Shown here: positions 17,410-26,375 of the stretch, piece by piece | Layout: each line of letters starts with the position of its first letter | Position numbering within the stretch: the stretch's first letter is position 1 | Assembly: GCF_012927105.1 (NCBI RefSeq) | Contig: NZ_JABBFV010000015.1 | Coordinates: forward strand, 53,526-117,525 | Source: Sphingobium psychrophilum | Lineage (GTDB): Bacteria > Pseudomonadota > Alphaproteobacteria > Sphingomonadales > Sphingomonadaceae | Direction: 5' to 3' | Length of the DNA: 64,000 nt | Notes under the pieces: generated by a model | The model's database searches: none | The model's input: the letters and a program-made list of their open reading frames with translations, nothing else | Told to the model about the DNA's origin: nothing | Program-made: the position numbers and the translations under genes

Positions 17410-18612
17410 TCAGCCCGGAATCTCGAACAGGCCGGCCGACCCCATGCCGCCCGCCACGCACATGGACACGACCGCCCAGCGCACCCCGCGCCGCCGCGCC
17501 TCGATCAGCGCATGGCCCGCGATGCGGCTGCCGGTCATGCCAAAGGGATGGCCGAGCGCGATGCCGCCGCCATTGACGTTGATCTTTTCGGGATCGATAC
17601 CCAGAAAATCGCGGCAATAGAGATATTGACTGGCGAAGGCTTCGTTGATTTCCCACAGACCGATATCCTCGACCTTCAGGCCGGCGCGATCCAGCAGCTT
17701 GGGAATGGCGAAGATCGGGCCGATGCCCATTTCTTCGGGCGGGCAGCCGGCCGACTGGAAGCCGCGATAAAGGCCGAGTATCTCGCGCCCCTCCGCTTTC
17801 GCCGTCGCGTGATCCATCACTATCTGGGCGGAAGCGCCGTCGGACAGCTGGCTGGCGTTGCCGGCGGTCACGAACTTGCCTTCCTTGACGATCTGGCCAT
17901 CGCGCCAGACCGGCTTCAGCCGGGCCAGTCCCTCCGCCGTGGTACCGGCGCGGATGCCTTCATCGACCGAGAGCGTCAGCGTCTCGGTGCCCGATATGCT
18001 GCCATCCTTTTCCACGATATTCTTGGTGACGGTGATCGGTGCGATCTCGTCCGTGAAGCGGCCGGCCGCGACAGCGGCGGCGGCGCGCTGATGGCTGATG
18101 GCGGCAATCTCGTCCTGTGCCTCGCGGCTGATGCCATAGCGCTCGGCGACGATCTCCGCCGTTTCGATCATCGCCATATAGGCGTGGGGCTTGCGGTCCA
18201 GCACGGCGGCAGGGCGGGCGCGATGGGTGGGGGCATAGTCGCGCGTGTGGCTGATCGATTCGACGCCGCCAGCGACCGCGACATCCATGTCGCCCGCGAT
18301 GATGCCGCGTGCGGCGAAGGCGAGCGCGGTGAGGCCGCCAGCGCATTTGCGGTCGACCGAGGCGCCCGGAATCGTATCGGGCAGGCCGGCGGCGAAGACG
18401 GTGGTGCGGCCGATATTGAAGCCCTGATCGCCCCATTGCGATCCCGCGCCGAAAATGACGTCCTCGATCCGGGCTGGATCGATGCCGGCGCGGGCGATGG
18501 CCGCGTTGACGGCATGGCCGGCCAGCGCCGGGGCGTCGGTATCGTTAAAGGCGCCGCGCATCGCCTTGGCGACGGGAGTGCGGGCGGTGGAGACGATGGC
18601 AGCTTCGCGCAT
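17410..18612 (-). CDS. Thiolase (acetyl-CoA acyltransferase)
   Basis: 400 aa from ATG 18612 ([14 protein letters not shown]); the upstream extension overlaps the preceding gene and is not used. Nucleophile Cys90 ([11 protein letters not shown]), the [16 protein letters not shown] motif with the catalytic His, and the second Cys in [10 protein letters not shown] are all present, so unlike the two thiolase-fold proteins at 22326 and 23447 this is a competent thiolase. It cleaves 3-ketoacyl-CoA, releasing acetyl- or propionyl-CoA. Confidence 0.93.
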   Translation of the reverse strand: MREAAIVSTARTPVAKAMRGAFNDTDAPALAGHAVNAAIARAGIDPARIEDVIFGAGSQWGDQGFNIGRTTVFAAGLPDTIPGASVDRKCAGGLTALAFAARGIIAGDMDVAVAGGVESISHTRDYAPTHRARPAAVLDRKPHAYMAMIETAEIVAERYGISREAQDEIAAISHQRAAAAVAAGRFTDEIAPITVTKNIVEKDGSISGTETLTLSVDEGIRAGTTAEGLARLKPVWRDGQIVKEGKFVTAGNASQLSDGASAQIVMDHATAKAEGREILGLYRGFQSAGCPPEEMGIGPIFAIPKLLDRAGLKVEDIGLWEINEAFASQYLYCRDFLGIDPEKINVNGGGIALGHPFGMTGSRIAGHALIEARRRGVRWAVVSMCVAGGMGSAGLFEIPG

Positions 18613-18625
18613 GGATATTCTCTTT

Positions 18626-19498
18626 TCAGCGGACGGTTTCGAAGAAATCGGTGAGCGCGGCCAGGAAGGCGGCGCGCGACTGATGGTGCAGCCAGTGGCT
18701 GGCACCCGGAAAGCGGACCAGCCGGTGGTCGGCGATGCGGGCGAGCCGGTCGGCCGCGGGTTCGGGAATCCAGCTGTCCCCGCCATAGGCCAGCAGGGTG
18801 GGGCAGGCGATGGCCGCCAATATCTCGTTCAGGTCGACGCCATGGGCATCTTCCGGCGCGCGATTGCGGCAGGCGTCGTCATATTTCCAGCGCCAGCCGC
18901 CATCGGCGGTTCGGGTGACGCCATGTTGGGCGAGATGGGCGATGGTTTCTGCGTCCACACCCGGATTATGCTGCGCCATGCGGGCTGCGGCCTCTGCGAC
19001 ATTGGCGTAGATACGCGGCGTGCGCTGCCGGTCGCGGCGCTGGCCGTCGATCCATTGGCGCAGGCGGACGGGGTAGGGTTTGGGCGCCTTCGCCTGATCG
19101 CGCATGATCGGCAATTCGACTCCCTCGATGCTGCACAGAGATCGCACCTGTTCGGGGAAGGTCGCCGCGAAGCGCAGGGCGATATGGCCGCCCATCGAAT
19201 GGCCGACGAGATGGAGACGATCGAGGCCAAGCGTATGGACACAATCGGCCAAGTCTATCACATGGTTGGACAAGGCGTAGGAGCCGCGCCCGGTCCAGTC
19301 GCTGTCGCCATGGCCGCGCAGGTCGATGGCGACGACATGATGGCGGTCAGCCAGGGCGCTGGCGATCCAGTCCCAATTATGGGCATGATCCAGCAGGCCA
19401 TGCACCATCAGCACCGGGGCCGCCGCAGGATCGCCCCATGTCAGGACATGGCGGCGCGATCCGCGGATGTCGATGAAGGCGGAATGGGGTGCGATCAT
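18626..19498 (-). CDS. Alpha/beta hydrolase
   Basis: 290 aa. Alpha/beta-hydrolase fold with oxyanion motif HGLLDH (33-38), nucleophile elbow GHSMGG with Ser101, and the C-terminal His in GASHWLHH. Cytoplasmic. Serine nucleophile means esterase, lactonase or C-C hydrolase rather than epoxide hydrolase. It sits between the CoA ligase and the thiolase, so it may open a lactone or a ring-cleavage product, or act as a thioesterase. Confidence 0.87.
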   Translation of the reverse strand: MIAPHSAFIDIRGSRRHVLTWGDPAAAPVLMVHGLLDHAHNWDWIASALADRHHVVAIDLRGHGDSDWTGRGSYALSNHVIDLADCVHTLGLDRLHLVGHSMGGHIALRFAATFPEQVRSLCSIEGVELPIMRDQAKAPKPYPVRLRQWIDGQRRDRQRTPRIYANVAEAAARMAQHNPGVDAETIAHLAQHGVTRTADGGWRWKYDDACRNRAPEDAHGVDLNEILAAIACPTLLAYGGDSWIPEPAADRLARIADHRLVRFPGASHWLHHQSRAAFLAALTDFFETVR

Positions 19499-19501
19499 GG
19501 A

Positions 19502-21028
19502 TCAGCCGACGACCGACTGGGGACGCAGCGCGCGGCGCAGGATCTTACCAGTCGGTCCCTTGGGCAGTTCGTCCAGCACGGTGATCGTCGCGGGGATCTT
19601 GTAGGCGGCGAGGTGGGAGCGGCAATGCGCCAGCATCTGATCGGGTGTCGGGTGGCGGCCGGGTTGGAACGCCACGAAGGCGATCGGGACTTCGCCCAGC
19701 ATCGCGTCCTCGCGTGCGATCACGGCCGCTTCCGCCACGCCGGACACCTGGTAGAGAATTTCTTCGATGTCGGCGGGGTAGATATTCTGGCCGCCGCGGA
19801 TGATGACATCCTTCTTGCGATCGACGATATAGGCATATCCGTCCGCGTCCAGATGGCCGATGTCGCCGGTCCGCAGCCAGCCGTCGCGCAGCGCCATCGC
19901 ACTGTCGAGCGGTGCGCGATAATAGCCCGCCATGAGGTTCGGCCCGCGCACGACGATCTCGCCATTGACGCCGGGGGCACAAGGCGCACCGTCATCGTCA
20001 ACGATGGCCAGGTCCATGCCGTTCAGTACGCGGCCGATGGTGCGTTCTCGCTCCATCGCGCCATTATCGCCGAGGCGGACCTGCGTCAGGGTAACGAGCG
20101 CGGTGGCTTCGGTGAGGCCATAGCCGGTGAGCAACCGGACGTCCGGCGCGACGGTCAGCAGCCGTCGCAGCAGCGCGGACGGCACCGGCGCGCCGCCAGT
20201 CATGATGGTCCGCAAAGAGCCGAGCGAATCGCGGCTGGCGGACGGATGATCGAGAATCTTCTGGAGCATCGTCGGTACGGCAGGCAGGAAAGTGCAGCGA
20301 TGCGCCGCGATGGCGTGGATACAGGCGGCCGCGTCGAAGCGCGCGTGCAGGACCAGCGTGCAGCCGGTCACCAGCATAGCATTGATGCACTGGTTAAGGC
20401 CGAAGGTGTTGTAGAGCGGCAGGGCGCACAGGATGACGCTATCGTCGTTCAGCCCCAGCCAGCCCGGCGTGCTGTCATAATTGGCGGCGAGATTGGCGGC
20501 CGACAGCATGACGCCCTTCGCCTTGCCCGTCGTGGCGCTGGTGAGAAGGAGCATGGCCATGTCCTCCGGCTGGAGCGGGACGGGCGCGGGCAGGGGCGCA
20601 GCGTGGTCGATCGCGCGCGGCAGCGACCGGCTGTTCGCGCCATCCGCCGGTGCGTCTAGCAGGATCAGCGGGCAGCCCATATCCGCGTCCAGCGCGTCGA
20701 CGATATCGCGGGTGGTGACGATATGGCCGATCGCGCAACAAGTGACGGCATGGCGGATTTCGCCCGCCCGATAGAGTGTGTTGATGGGCGTTACGACCGC
20801 GCCGAGCGCGAACAGCGCCTGTTGCACCAGAATGAAGTCGGGCGAAGCGCGCAACAGCAAGCCGACATGGTCGCCATGGCCGATACCCAGCGCGGCGAGG
20901 CCGCCGGCCATGGCCTGCGCATCCTGCGCCAGCCGGGCGAAGCTGTGCGTTGCGCCCGCGAAGACCAGTGCCGCCCGGTCGGGCGACTCGGCGGCGAGGT
21001 GAAATAGGTGGGTGGCGCGATTAGCCAT
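19502..21028 (-). CDS. Acyl-CoA synthetase (AMP-forming)
   Basis: 508 aa ANL-superfamily ligase. The ATP-binding P-loop reads LLTSATTGKAKGVM, the YGLTEAT motif is central, the hinge RTGDIGHLDADGY and the catalytic Lys in LPKGPTGKILRR are intact. It activates a carboxylic acid with CoA, presumably the acid made by the aldehyde dehydrogenase. The start overlaps the upstream amidohydrolase stop by 8 bases. Relatives act on medium, aromatic or alicyclic acids; chain preference cannot be read here. Confidence 0.92.
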   Translation of the reverse strand: MANRATHLFHLAAESPDRAALVFAGATHSFARLAQDAQAMAGGLAALGIGHGDHVGLLLRASPDFILVQQALFALGAVVTPINTLYRAGEIRHAVTCCAIGHIVTTRDIVDALDADMGCPLILLDAPADGANSRSLPRAIDHAAPLPAPVPLQPEDMAMLLLTSATTGKAKGVMLSAANLAANYDSTPGWLGLNDDSVILCALPLYNTFGLNQCINAMLVTGCTLVLHARFDAAACIHAIAAHRCTFLPAVPTMLQKILDHPSASRDSLGSLRTIMTGGAPVPSALLRRLLTVAPDVRLLTGYGLTEATALVTLTQVRLGDNGAMERERTIGRVLNGMDLAIVDDDGAPCAPGVNGEIVVRGPNLMAGYYRAPLDSAMALRDGWLRTGDIGHLDADGYAYIVDRKKDVIIRGGQNIYPADIEEILYQVSGVAEAAVIAREDAMLGEVPIAFVAFQPGRHPTPDQMLAHCRSHLAAYKIPATITVLDELPKGPTGKILRRALRPQSVVG

Positions 21029-22085
21029 GCGTCGCCTCGGCCAAGGCGGGCAGGGAGAGGCCGTAGCTGGCGGTCGCCGTGCCGGCGAACAGGGCGTGCT
21101 TTTCCGTGTCGCTGGCGCCGACGGTCAGCCGTTTGAAGGCGTTCCAGAGCGTGCCGTAGGAATACATAGCCTTGTCGACCGGAAAATTGCTTTCGAACAT
21201 ACAGCGGTCCGCGCCGAACACGTCGATGCAGCGTTCGACATAGGGACGCCATGCGTCGGCCAGTTCGATCGAGGAGGGCGGCATGTCGCGCTCGTGCCAT
21301 AGCGCGCCGCAGATGATCATACCGAAGCCGCCGATCTTGACCCGCACATTAGGGCAGCGGGCAAGGTCGGCCATGTCCTGCGACCAGCGCTGGAAATTCT
21401 CCTCCGCGCGCCCTTCATAGGGGCCGACGCCGATGATGCAGCCGATATGGTCGAGGATGATGGGCAGGTCGGGCATGGCACGCGCCAGCGCGGTCAGTTC
21501 GGGGATCTGCCGGTGATAAAGCATCGCGTCATAGACGAGGCCCGCCGCCTGCACCCGCGCGAGTCCGGCGCGATAGGCCGGGTCGGCCAGCATCCCGGTG
21601 GGAGCGGGGCGCAGCACGATGCCGTCGGGAAACAACTCGTCGCGGGAGACGGAATGGCGGATGCCGCGCAGCCGACCATCGGCGGCGTCCGCATGGGCGG
21701 CCAGCACGTCCTCCACTGCATCGCCCAGCATCAGGTCGGCATGGGCGACGATGCCCGCGGCGACTGCGGTGGCCGCGCCGCGTCGCGCCGCTTCTGCGGC
21801 GATCGCGGCGATCGCTTCAGTCTCGCCCACCGGCGCGAGGTGGGCCGGCCCCCCGGCGCGATAGGCATAATGCGCCTGGACGAAGACGGTCGCATCGATC
21901 CGGTGGCCTTCGCCCAGGTCGGCCAGCAATTCTTCGAGCAAATAGGGGACGCCCGCTTCCACCCACAGGTGATGATGCGGGTCGATGATCGGCAGGTGGG
22001 CATCGATAGCTTCTTCGCGGGCGCGGGCCAGCCATGCCGGATTCGGCGCCGGATAGCGATAACGGCCCGTTACGTCCAAACCCAT
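21021..22085 (-). CDS. Amidohydrolase family (TIM-barrel) hydrolase or lactonase
   Basis: 354 aa from the ATG at 22085, preceded by GGAGAGG at good spacing; ATGs at 22142 and 22100 lack this. Amidohydrolase-2 group: metal-binding motif IIDPHHHLW (33-41), a second His in ILDHIG, and a C-terminal FESNFPVD with the conserved Asp. Close families include 2-pyrone-4,6-dicarboxylate lactonase and fucono-lactonases, so lactone opening is plausible. First gene of the leftward operon; an operator-like palindrome lies 26 bp upstream. Confidence 0.85.
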   Translation of the reverse strand: MGLDVTGRYRYPAPNPAWLARAREEAIDAHLPIIDPHHHLWVEAGVPYLLEELLADLGEGHRIDATVFVQAHYAYRAGGPAHLAPVGETEAIAAIAAEAARRGAATAVAAGIVAHADLMLGDAVEDVLAAHADAADGRLRGIRHSVSRDELFPDGIVLRPAPTGMLADPAYRAGLARVQAAGLVYDAMLYHRQIPELTALARAMPDLPIILDHIGCIIGVGPYEGRAEENFQRWSQDMADLARCPNVRVKIGGFGMIICGALWHERDMPPSSIELADAWRPYVERCIDVFGADRCMFESNFPVDKAMYSYGTLWNAFKRLTVGASDTEKHALFAGTATASYGLSLPALAEATHG

Positions 22086-22110
22086 ATCCTGCCTCTCCAT
22101 TCTGCTTTGC

Positions 22111-22125
22111 CCGATAATGTTTCGG
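22111..22125. promoter_or_regulatory. Operator-like palindrome CCGA-N7-TCGG
   Basis: CCGATAATGTTTCGG, 26 bp upstream of the amidohydrolase start on the minus strand. Perfect 4-bp arms, AT-rich centre. Confidence 0.65.
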
Positions 22126-22213
22126 ATAAAAGCAAAAAGCAATCTCCTTATTCCACCCTCATAATCGCCAATTTCGCTGGGGAATAGGCCATTTCCAATC
22201 CCTTCATCAAAAT

Positions 22214-22228
22214 CCGACTAATCGTCGA
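22214..22228. promoter_or_regulatory. Operator-like palindrome, one mismatch
   Basis: CCGACTAATCGTCGA, about 100 bp upstream of the thiolase-fold operon. Last base A instead of G. Confidence 0.55.
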
Positions 22229-22325
22229 TTTATCTTGACTAGGGCGTGGAGGGCGGCATAACCAAGGCTACAACGCCGCTCACCGCTTCAAGCATGGGAA
22301 TGGTGCTGGGATGAGGAATGCACTG

Positions 22326-23444
22326 ATGGCACTAAGCAAGGTGGGGGTCGTTGCGACCGCCCAGACAGAATTTCGACCTGCCTGGAACAATGCCCAGCAT
22401 ATCGATCTGATCTCTTCGGTGGTCACGTCGGTATTCAAGGGTTCAGGCCTGACGATCGATGATGTGGACTTCATCATCGATTCCGGCAGCGACGTGCTCG
22501 ACGGCCGGTCCATTTCCAACTGTGGATTCCTCGGCGCGCTCGGCGCGCATCACAAAGAAGAGGCGCGCGTCGAGGAAGACGGCCTTTGGGCGGCGCTCTA
22601 TGGCGTGAACAAGATCCGCGCTGGCTCGTCCTCGGTCGGCCTGATCGTTGCCTATTCCAAGCCGTCGGAATCCAATGTCGATCTTTACTGGAACGCGCAG
22701 GTGGAGCCTTTCTATCAGCGCCCGGTCGGCTTCGGCCAGCGTGCCGCCAACGGCATCATGGCGCAGCGTTATCTGGCCGACAGCGGCCTTTCGAGTCGCG
22801 ACCTGGCCGATCTGGTCGCAGACCGCTGGGCCGCCGCCGCGGCGTCTGGTAAGGTGTCGATCGACGCGCTGCCCGATGCCGATGCTGTTCTGGCCGCAAA
22901 GGAAGGCGCCGCGCCGCTAACCGAACTGATGTTCGCCCGGCCGGTCGATGGTGCCGTGGCCGTGCTGATCGCGCGGGAAGACATCGCCCGGCGGGTCAGC
23001 CGCAATCCGGCCTTCATTACCGGCATGGGCACGTCGATGGACACCCACAGCGTCGCCGCGCGGGAAGCCGGCCGGCTGTCATCCGCCGCCACGGCCGCCG
23101 CCATGGCCTACCGCAATGCCGGCTGGACGTCGGCGGATGCGGACATTGCCGAAATCAGCGGGTCGTCGGTCATCGGCGAATTGCTGGCGATCGAGGCTCT
23201 GGGTCTGGCGGCAGCGGGCAAGGGCCTGTCGGCCACACGCGATGGGAAGGTCGCGATCAACCGTTCGGGCGGCGCCCTGCCGGCTGATCCGATCATGGCG
23301 ACCGGCCTCGTCCGACTGGCGGAAGCCAGTCGGCAACTGAGCCAGCCTGAAACGTCCAGCGGCGGCGCTCCCAGCCGCGCCATCGTCCACGGCGCCGGCG
23401 GCGTCGGCATGCAGAACAACTGCGTCTTCACTCTCGAGGTTTGA
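22326..23444 (+). CDS. Thiolase-fold protein without nucleophilic Cys (Ltp/SCP2-like), subunit 1
   Basis: 372 aa from the ATG at 22326 (GAGGA 8 bp upstream; an ATG at 22311 is possible). Thiolase-superfamily protein of the nonspecific lipid-transfer group. Where thiolases have the nucleophile Cys, the sequence reads VEEDGLWAALYG with no Cys. Such proteins act not as thiolases but, with a DUF35 partner, as CoA-thioester retro-aldolases (Ltp2 in steroid side-chain degradation). Followed by a second Cys-less relative and a double DUF35 protein, so the three probably form one complex. Confidence 0.8.
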   Translation: MALSKVGVVATAQTEFRPAWNNAQHIDLISSVVTSVFKGSGLTIDDVDFIIDSGSDVLDGRSISNCGFLGALGAHHKEEARVEEDGLWAALYGVNKIRAGSSSVGLIVAYSKPSESNVDLYWNAQVEPFYQRPVGFGQRAANGIMAQRYLADSGLSSRDLADLVADRWAAAAASGKVSIDALPDADAVLAAKEGAAPLTELMFARPVDGAVAVLIAREDIARRVSRNPAFITGMGTSMDTHSVAAREAGRLSSAATAAAMAYRNAGWTSADADIAEISGSSVIGELLAIEALGLAAAGKGLSATRDGKVAINRSGGALPADPIMATGLVRLAEASRQLSQPETSSGGAPSRAIVHGAGGVGMQNNCVFTLEV

Positions 23445-23446
23445 TC

Positions 23447-24598
23447 ATGGGCCGTCATGTTGGAATAGTAGGGGTCGGACAGACCCATCATGCCCGTCGC
23501 CGGACCGATGTCAGCCAGGCGGGACTTGTGCGCGAAGCGGTGGACCGCGCGCTCGCGGACGCCAAGCTGAGCATGGAGGATATCGACACCGTCGTCGTCG
23601 CCACCGGCCCGGTCTTGTTCGCCGCGGTGAATCAGCCGGAAAAATGGGTGGTCGATGCGATTGGCGCACAGGGCAAGTCGGTGGTCCGCCTGACCAGCGG
23701 CGGCGGCGCGGGCTTCGCCGGAGCGCTGGCCGGTTATTATCAGGTCGCGGGCGGCTTTTCCGAACGCACTTTGGTCGTCGCCTATGACAAGCTGTCCGAA
23801 GGGCAGCTGCAATATTCGATCTCCACCCTCTACGATCCCTTCTGGGGCCGTGAGTTTGCGGTCGGCATCATGGGCTTTTCCGCCGCTTACTGGCGCGCGC
23901 GCATGGATGTGCTCGGCCATACAGAGGAAGCGGCGGCCATGGTCGCGGCCAAGAACCGCAAGAATGCGATCGCCAACCCCTATGCGCATGTGAAGAAGGA
24001 AGTGTCGGTCGAGGACGTCCTCAATTCCAAGCCGCTCTGCTGGCCGATCAAGCTGCTCGACGTTCCGCCCATTTCGGACGGCGCCGCCGCGATCGTTCTA
24101 TCTTCGGAGAAGATGGCGCATCATTCGACCAGCCGTCCCGCCTGGATCAGGGGCATGGCCTATTGCTGCGAAGCGGACAATGCGCCCGAACGGTCGCTGA
24201 TGCTGTCCGAACCGCTGGCGATCGCCAGCCGCCAGGTCTATCGCGCCGCCGGCATCACCAATCCGCGCCGCCAGTTCGACGTGGTGGAGGTGCAGGAGCC
24301 CTATAGCTGCTTCGAGCTGAACTATTATGAAAGCCTGGGGCTATGCCCACCGGGACAGGCGGCCGACCTGATCGCGTCCGGCGCGACCCAACTGGATGGC
24401 GACATTCCGGTGAACCCGTCGGGCGGCTGCATGGGGGCAAATCCCATCGGCGCGGTCGGCGTCATTCGCCTGATCGAGGCGGCGACGCAGGTCATGGGCA
24501 GGAATGAAACTCACCAGATCAAGGACGCCAAGACCGCCCTCGTCCAATCGGGCGGCGGTTGGGCCAATCTGCGCGGTTGCGCCGTTCTGAGCGCATAA
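23447..24598 (+). CDS. Thiolase-fold protein without nucleophilic Cys (Ltp/SCP2-like), subunit 2
   Basis: 383 aa from ATG 23447, 2 bp after the previous stop, with GAGG upstream. Thiolase superfamily: the C-terminal NPSGGCMGANPIGA motif resembles the GG.L..GHP.GA loop but has Asn-Pro for His-Pro, and the expected nucleophile region reads RLTSGGGAGFAGALAG, again lacking Cys. The VEVQEPYSCFELNYYE segment is the conserved 'DxYD.Ft' region of lipid-transfer thiolases. It fits the aldolase-like reading proposed for its neighbour. Confidence 0.8.
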   Translation: MGRHVGIVGVGQTHHARRRTDVSQAGLVREAVDRALADAKLSMEDIDTVVVATGPVLFAAVNQPEKWVVDAIGAQGKSVVRLTSGGGAGFAGALAGYYQVAGGFSERTLVVAYDKLSEGQLQYSISTLYDPFWGREFAVGIMGFSAAYWRARMDVLGHTEEAAAMVAAKNRKNAIANPYAHVKKEVSVEDVLNSKPLCWPIKLLDVPPISDGAAAIVLSSEKMAHHSTSRPAWIRGMAYCCEADNAPERSLMLSEPLAIASRQVYRAAGITNPRRQFDVVEVQEPYSCFELNYYESLGLCPPGQAADLIASGATQLDGDIPVNPSGGCMGANPIGAVGVIRLIEAATQVMGRNETHQIKDAKTALVQSGGGWANLRGCAVLSA

Positions 24599-24609
24599 GG
24601 AGAGACACG

Positions 24610-25536
24610 ATGTTTTCCGCACCGGATAGCTATCCGATCGACCTGCCGACTTTCCACAGCGAGATCAACCTGCCCTACACGCTGACGCCCGGCCGGGCGG
24701 CGGGCATTTTCCTGGCGGAAGTCAAAAACCGTCGGATCGTCGCGTCGCGCTTCGCGTCGGGGCAGGTCGTCGCACCTGCGCAGGATTTCTCTTCCACCAA
24801 TGGCGAGGAACCTGAAGCCTTTGTCGAAGCGCCACAGACTGGCGTGTTGACGGCCTTCACCCGCGTCGATGGCCACGTCATCGGCTTCATCCGCCTGGAT
24901 GGTTGCGACAATGACTTCGCGCACCGCATCCTGGCCGAACTGGACGATATTGCGATCGGTCAGCGGGTTGAGGCGGAATGGGACGACAGCGTCGAACAGT
25001 CGGTGCTGGCTATCAAGGGCTTCCGGATCGCGCCCGACGCGCCGGTCGGCACGGTCAAGCCGCTGGAGACGATGGAAGAGCCGCTGGGCGTCATCCCCTA
25101 TGCGATGAAGCTCGACTATGAACATGCCTATGGCCCCTATTATGGCCGCATGTTCGATGAAATCCGCGAAAATGGCCGCTTCATGGGCGTGCGATCGCCC
25201 GGCAGCGACATCGCGTTGCTGCCGCCGCGCGAGATTGATGATGTCACCCACGGCCGCACCGGTACGTGGAAGGCGTGCGCCGACACCGGGACCATCCGGG
25301 GCTGTTCCATCATCAACATGGAAGTCTATGGCCAGACCCGCAAGGTGCCCTATGTCTATGCGGAGATCGTGCTGGACGGCGCATCGACCCGCATGATCCA
25401 CGTGATTGAGATCGACAGCCTGGAAGAGGCCAAGGAGAGGATCAAGCCGGGCACCCGCGTCCGCGCCGTATGGACGCAGGGCGAGCGCCAGGGCCGGGTG
25501 TCCGACATTGAACGCTTCGAGGTTATCGAAGGGTGA
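24610..25536 (+). CDS. Tandem DUF35 (OB-fold) protein lacking zinc-ribbon cysteines
   Basis: 308 aa from the ATG at 24610 (AAGGAGAGACACG upstream). Two DUF35-like halves: residues about 25-145 and 175-305. In each half the short segment that normally holds a four-Cys zinc ribbon is present but without cysteines (VASRFASGQVVAPAQDF and VRSPGSDIALLPPRE). Each is followed by OB-fold strands such as GVLTAFTRVDG. DUF35 proteins (ChsH2 type) bind acyl-CoA and activate thiolase-fold aldolases or MaoC hydratases. Placed directly behind two thiolase-fold genes, as expected for such a partner. Confidence 0.78.
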   Translation: MFSAPDSYPIDLPTFHSEINLPYTLTPGRAAGIFLAEVKNRRIVASRFASGQVVAPAQDFSSTNGEEPEAFVEAPQTGVLTAFTRVDGHVIGFIRLDGCDNDFAHRILAELDDIAIGQRVEAEWDDSVEQSVLAIKGFRIAPDAPVGTVKPLETMEEPLGVIPYAMKLDYEHAYGPYYGRMFDEIRENGRFMGVRSPGSDIALLPPREIDDVTHGRTGTWKACADTGTIRGCSIINMEVYGQTRKVPYVYAEIVLDGASTRMIHVIEIDSLEEAKERIKPGTRVRAVWTQGERQGRVSDIERFEVIEG

Positions 25537-26366
25537 GCCACTATCGCATTACCTCCCTCCGGCTGGGCGAGCTGTATCTGCCGCATGGCGGGTCGGTCAT
25601 GCGCGATCCGGTGCATTGCTGGCTGGTCCGGGGGGATGGCCGCAATATTCTGGTGGATAGCGGGATGGCCGACATCCCGACCATCCATAAGCGGCTGCGG
25701 GTGCAGGGCACAGGCGGCGGTCATCCGGCGCTGGTCGCGGCGCTCGCCGGGGAAGGGCTGACGCCGGCCGATATCAGCCATGTCGTCCTGACCCATATGC
25801 ATTTCGACCATGCCGACAATCTCGACCTGTTTCCCGACGCTTGTGTCGTCGTACAGCGGGCCGAGTTGCTGGCGGGGGTCGATCCGGTGCCCTCGCAACG
25901 GGTCTTCTACTGGAAATCGACACTCGACAATCTGATGGCGCGCAAGCGGCCCGCACAATTGATGCTGCTGGACGGCGACCATCAGCTGTTTCCCGGTATC
26001 CGCCTGCTGTCCGTCCCCAGTCATACCGAGGGGATGCAGGTTGTTATCGTGGACACCGCGAAGGGCAAGGCGGCGATCGTGTCCGACCTGGGCGACCATT
26101 ATCGCTACTGGTTCCCGGCCGACGCGCGCGCCACCAGCCACCCTCAAAGGTCGCTGACCGGTGCCTATCTGACCGGGAACATCCGCAGCGAGAGCGAGCG
26201 CGACTGGCAGCGGGCGATGCGCCGCGTGCAGGACAATAGCGACATCGTCATCCCCGCCCACGATTTCCGTATCCCACGCAACATTCCCGACGAATGGTTT
26301 GCGATCCCCGATTCCACCGACGGCGACCTGGCGCATGAACCGCCTGAGCCTGCCGCTTCCGCATGA
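25533..26366 (+). CDS. Metallo-beta-lactamase-fold hydrolase
   Basis: 277 aa, GTG start overlapping the previous stop (GTGA). Metal motif THMHFDHAD (His88, His90, Asp92, His93), a further His in PSHTEGM and the AHD near the end match the lactonase-like group of this fold. N-terminal strands match the AHL-lactonase type (DPVHCWLVRGDGRNILVDSG). It probably hydrolyses a lactone or thioester in the pathway; quorum quenching is possible but unsupported by context. Confidence 0.85.
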   Translation: MSHYRITSLRLGELYLPHGGSVMRDPVHCWLVRGDGRNILVDSGMADIPTIHKRLRVQGTGGGHPALVAALAGEGLTPADISHVVLTHMHFDHADNLDLFPDACVVVQRAELLAGVDPVPSQRVFYWKSTLDNLMARKRPAQLMLLDGDHQLFPGIRLLSVPSHTEGMQVVIVDTAKGKAAIVSDLGDHYRYWFPADARATSHPQRSLTGAYLTGNIRSESERDWQRAMRRVQDNSDIVIPAHDFRIPRNIPDEWFAIPDSTDGDLAHEPPEPAASA

Positions 26367-26375
26367 GGATGGTCC

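Larger units (their letters stand above)
22086..22325. other. Divergent promoter region with two palindromes
   Basis: 240 bp between the leftward operon (start 22085) and the rightward operon (start 22326). AT-rich with one CCGA-N7-TCGG site near each gene set, listed separately. No small gene seen. Confidence 0.7.

Noticed and set aside
16433..18786. Longer starts for the SDR (from 17656) and thiolase (from 18786)
   Set aside because: The extra N-terminal residues overlap the preceding genes, have Arg/Pro-rich shadow composition and match nothing in the families; internal ATGs fit family length.
22326..24598. Ordinary thiolases in the two thiolase-fold genes
   Set aside because: Neither has a Cys at the nucleophile position, in contrast with the true thiolase at 17410.
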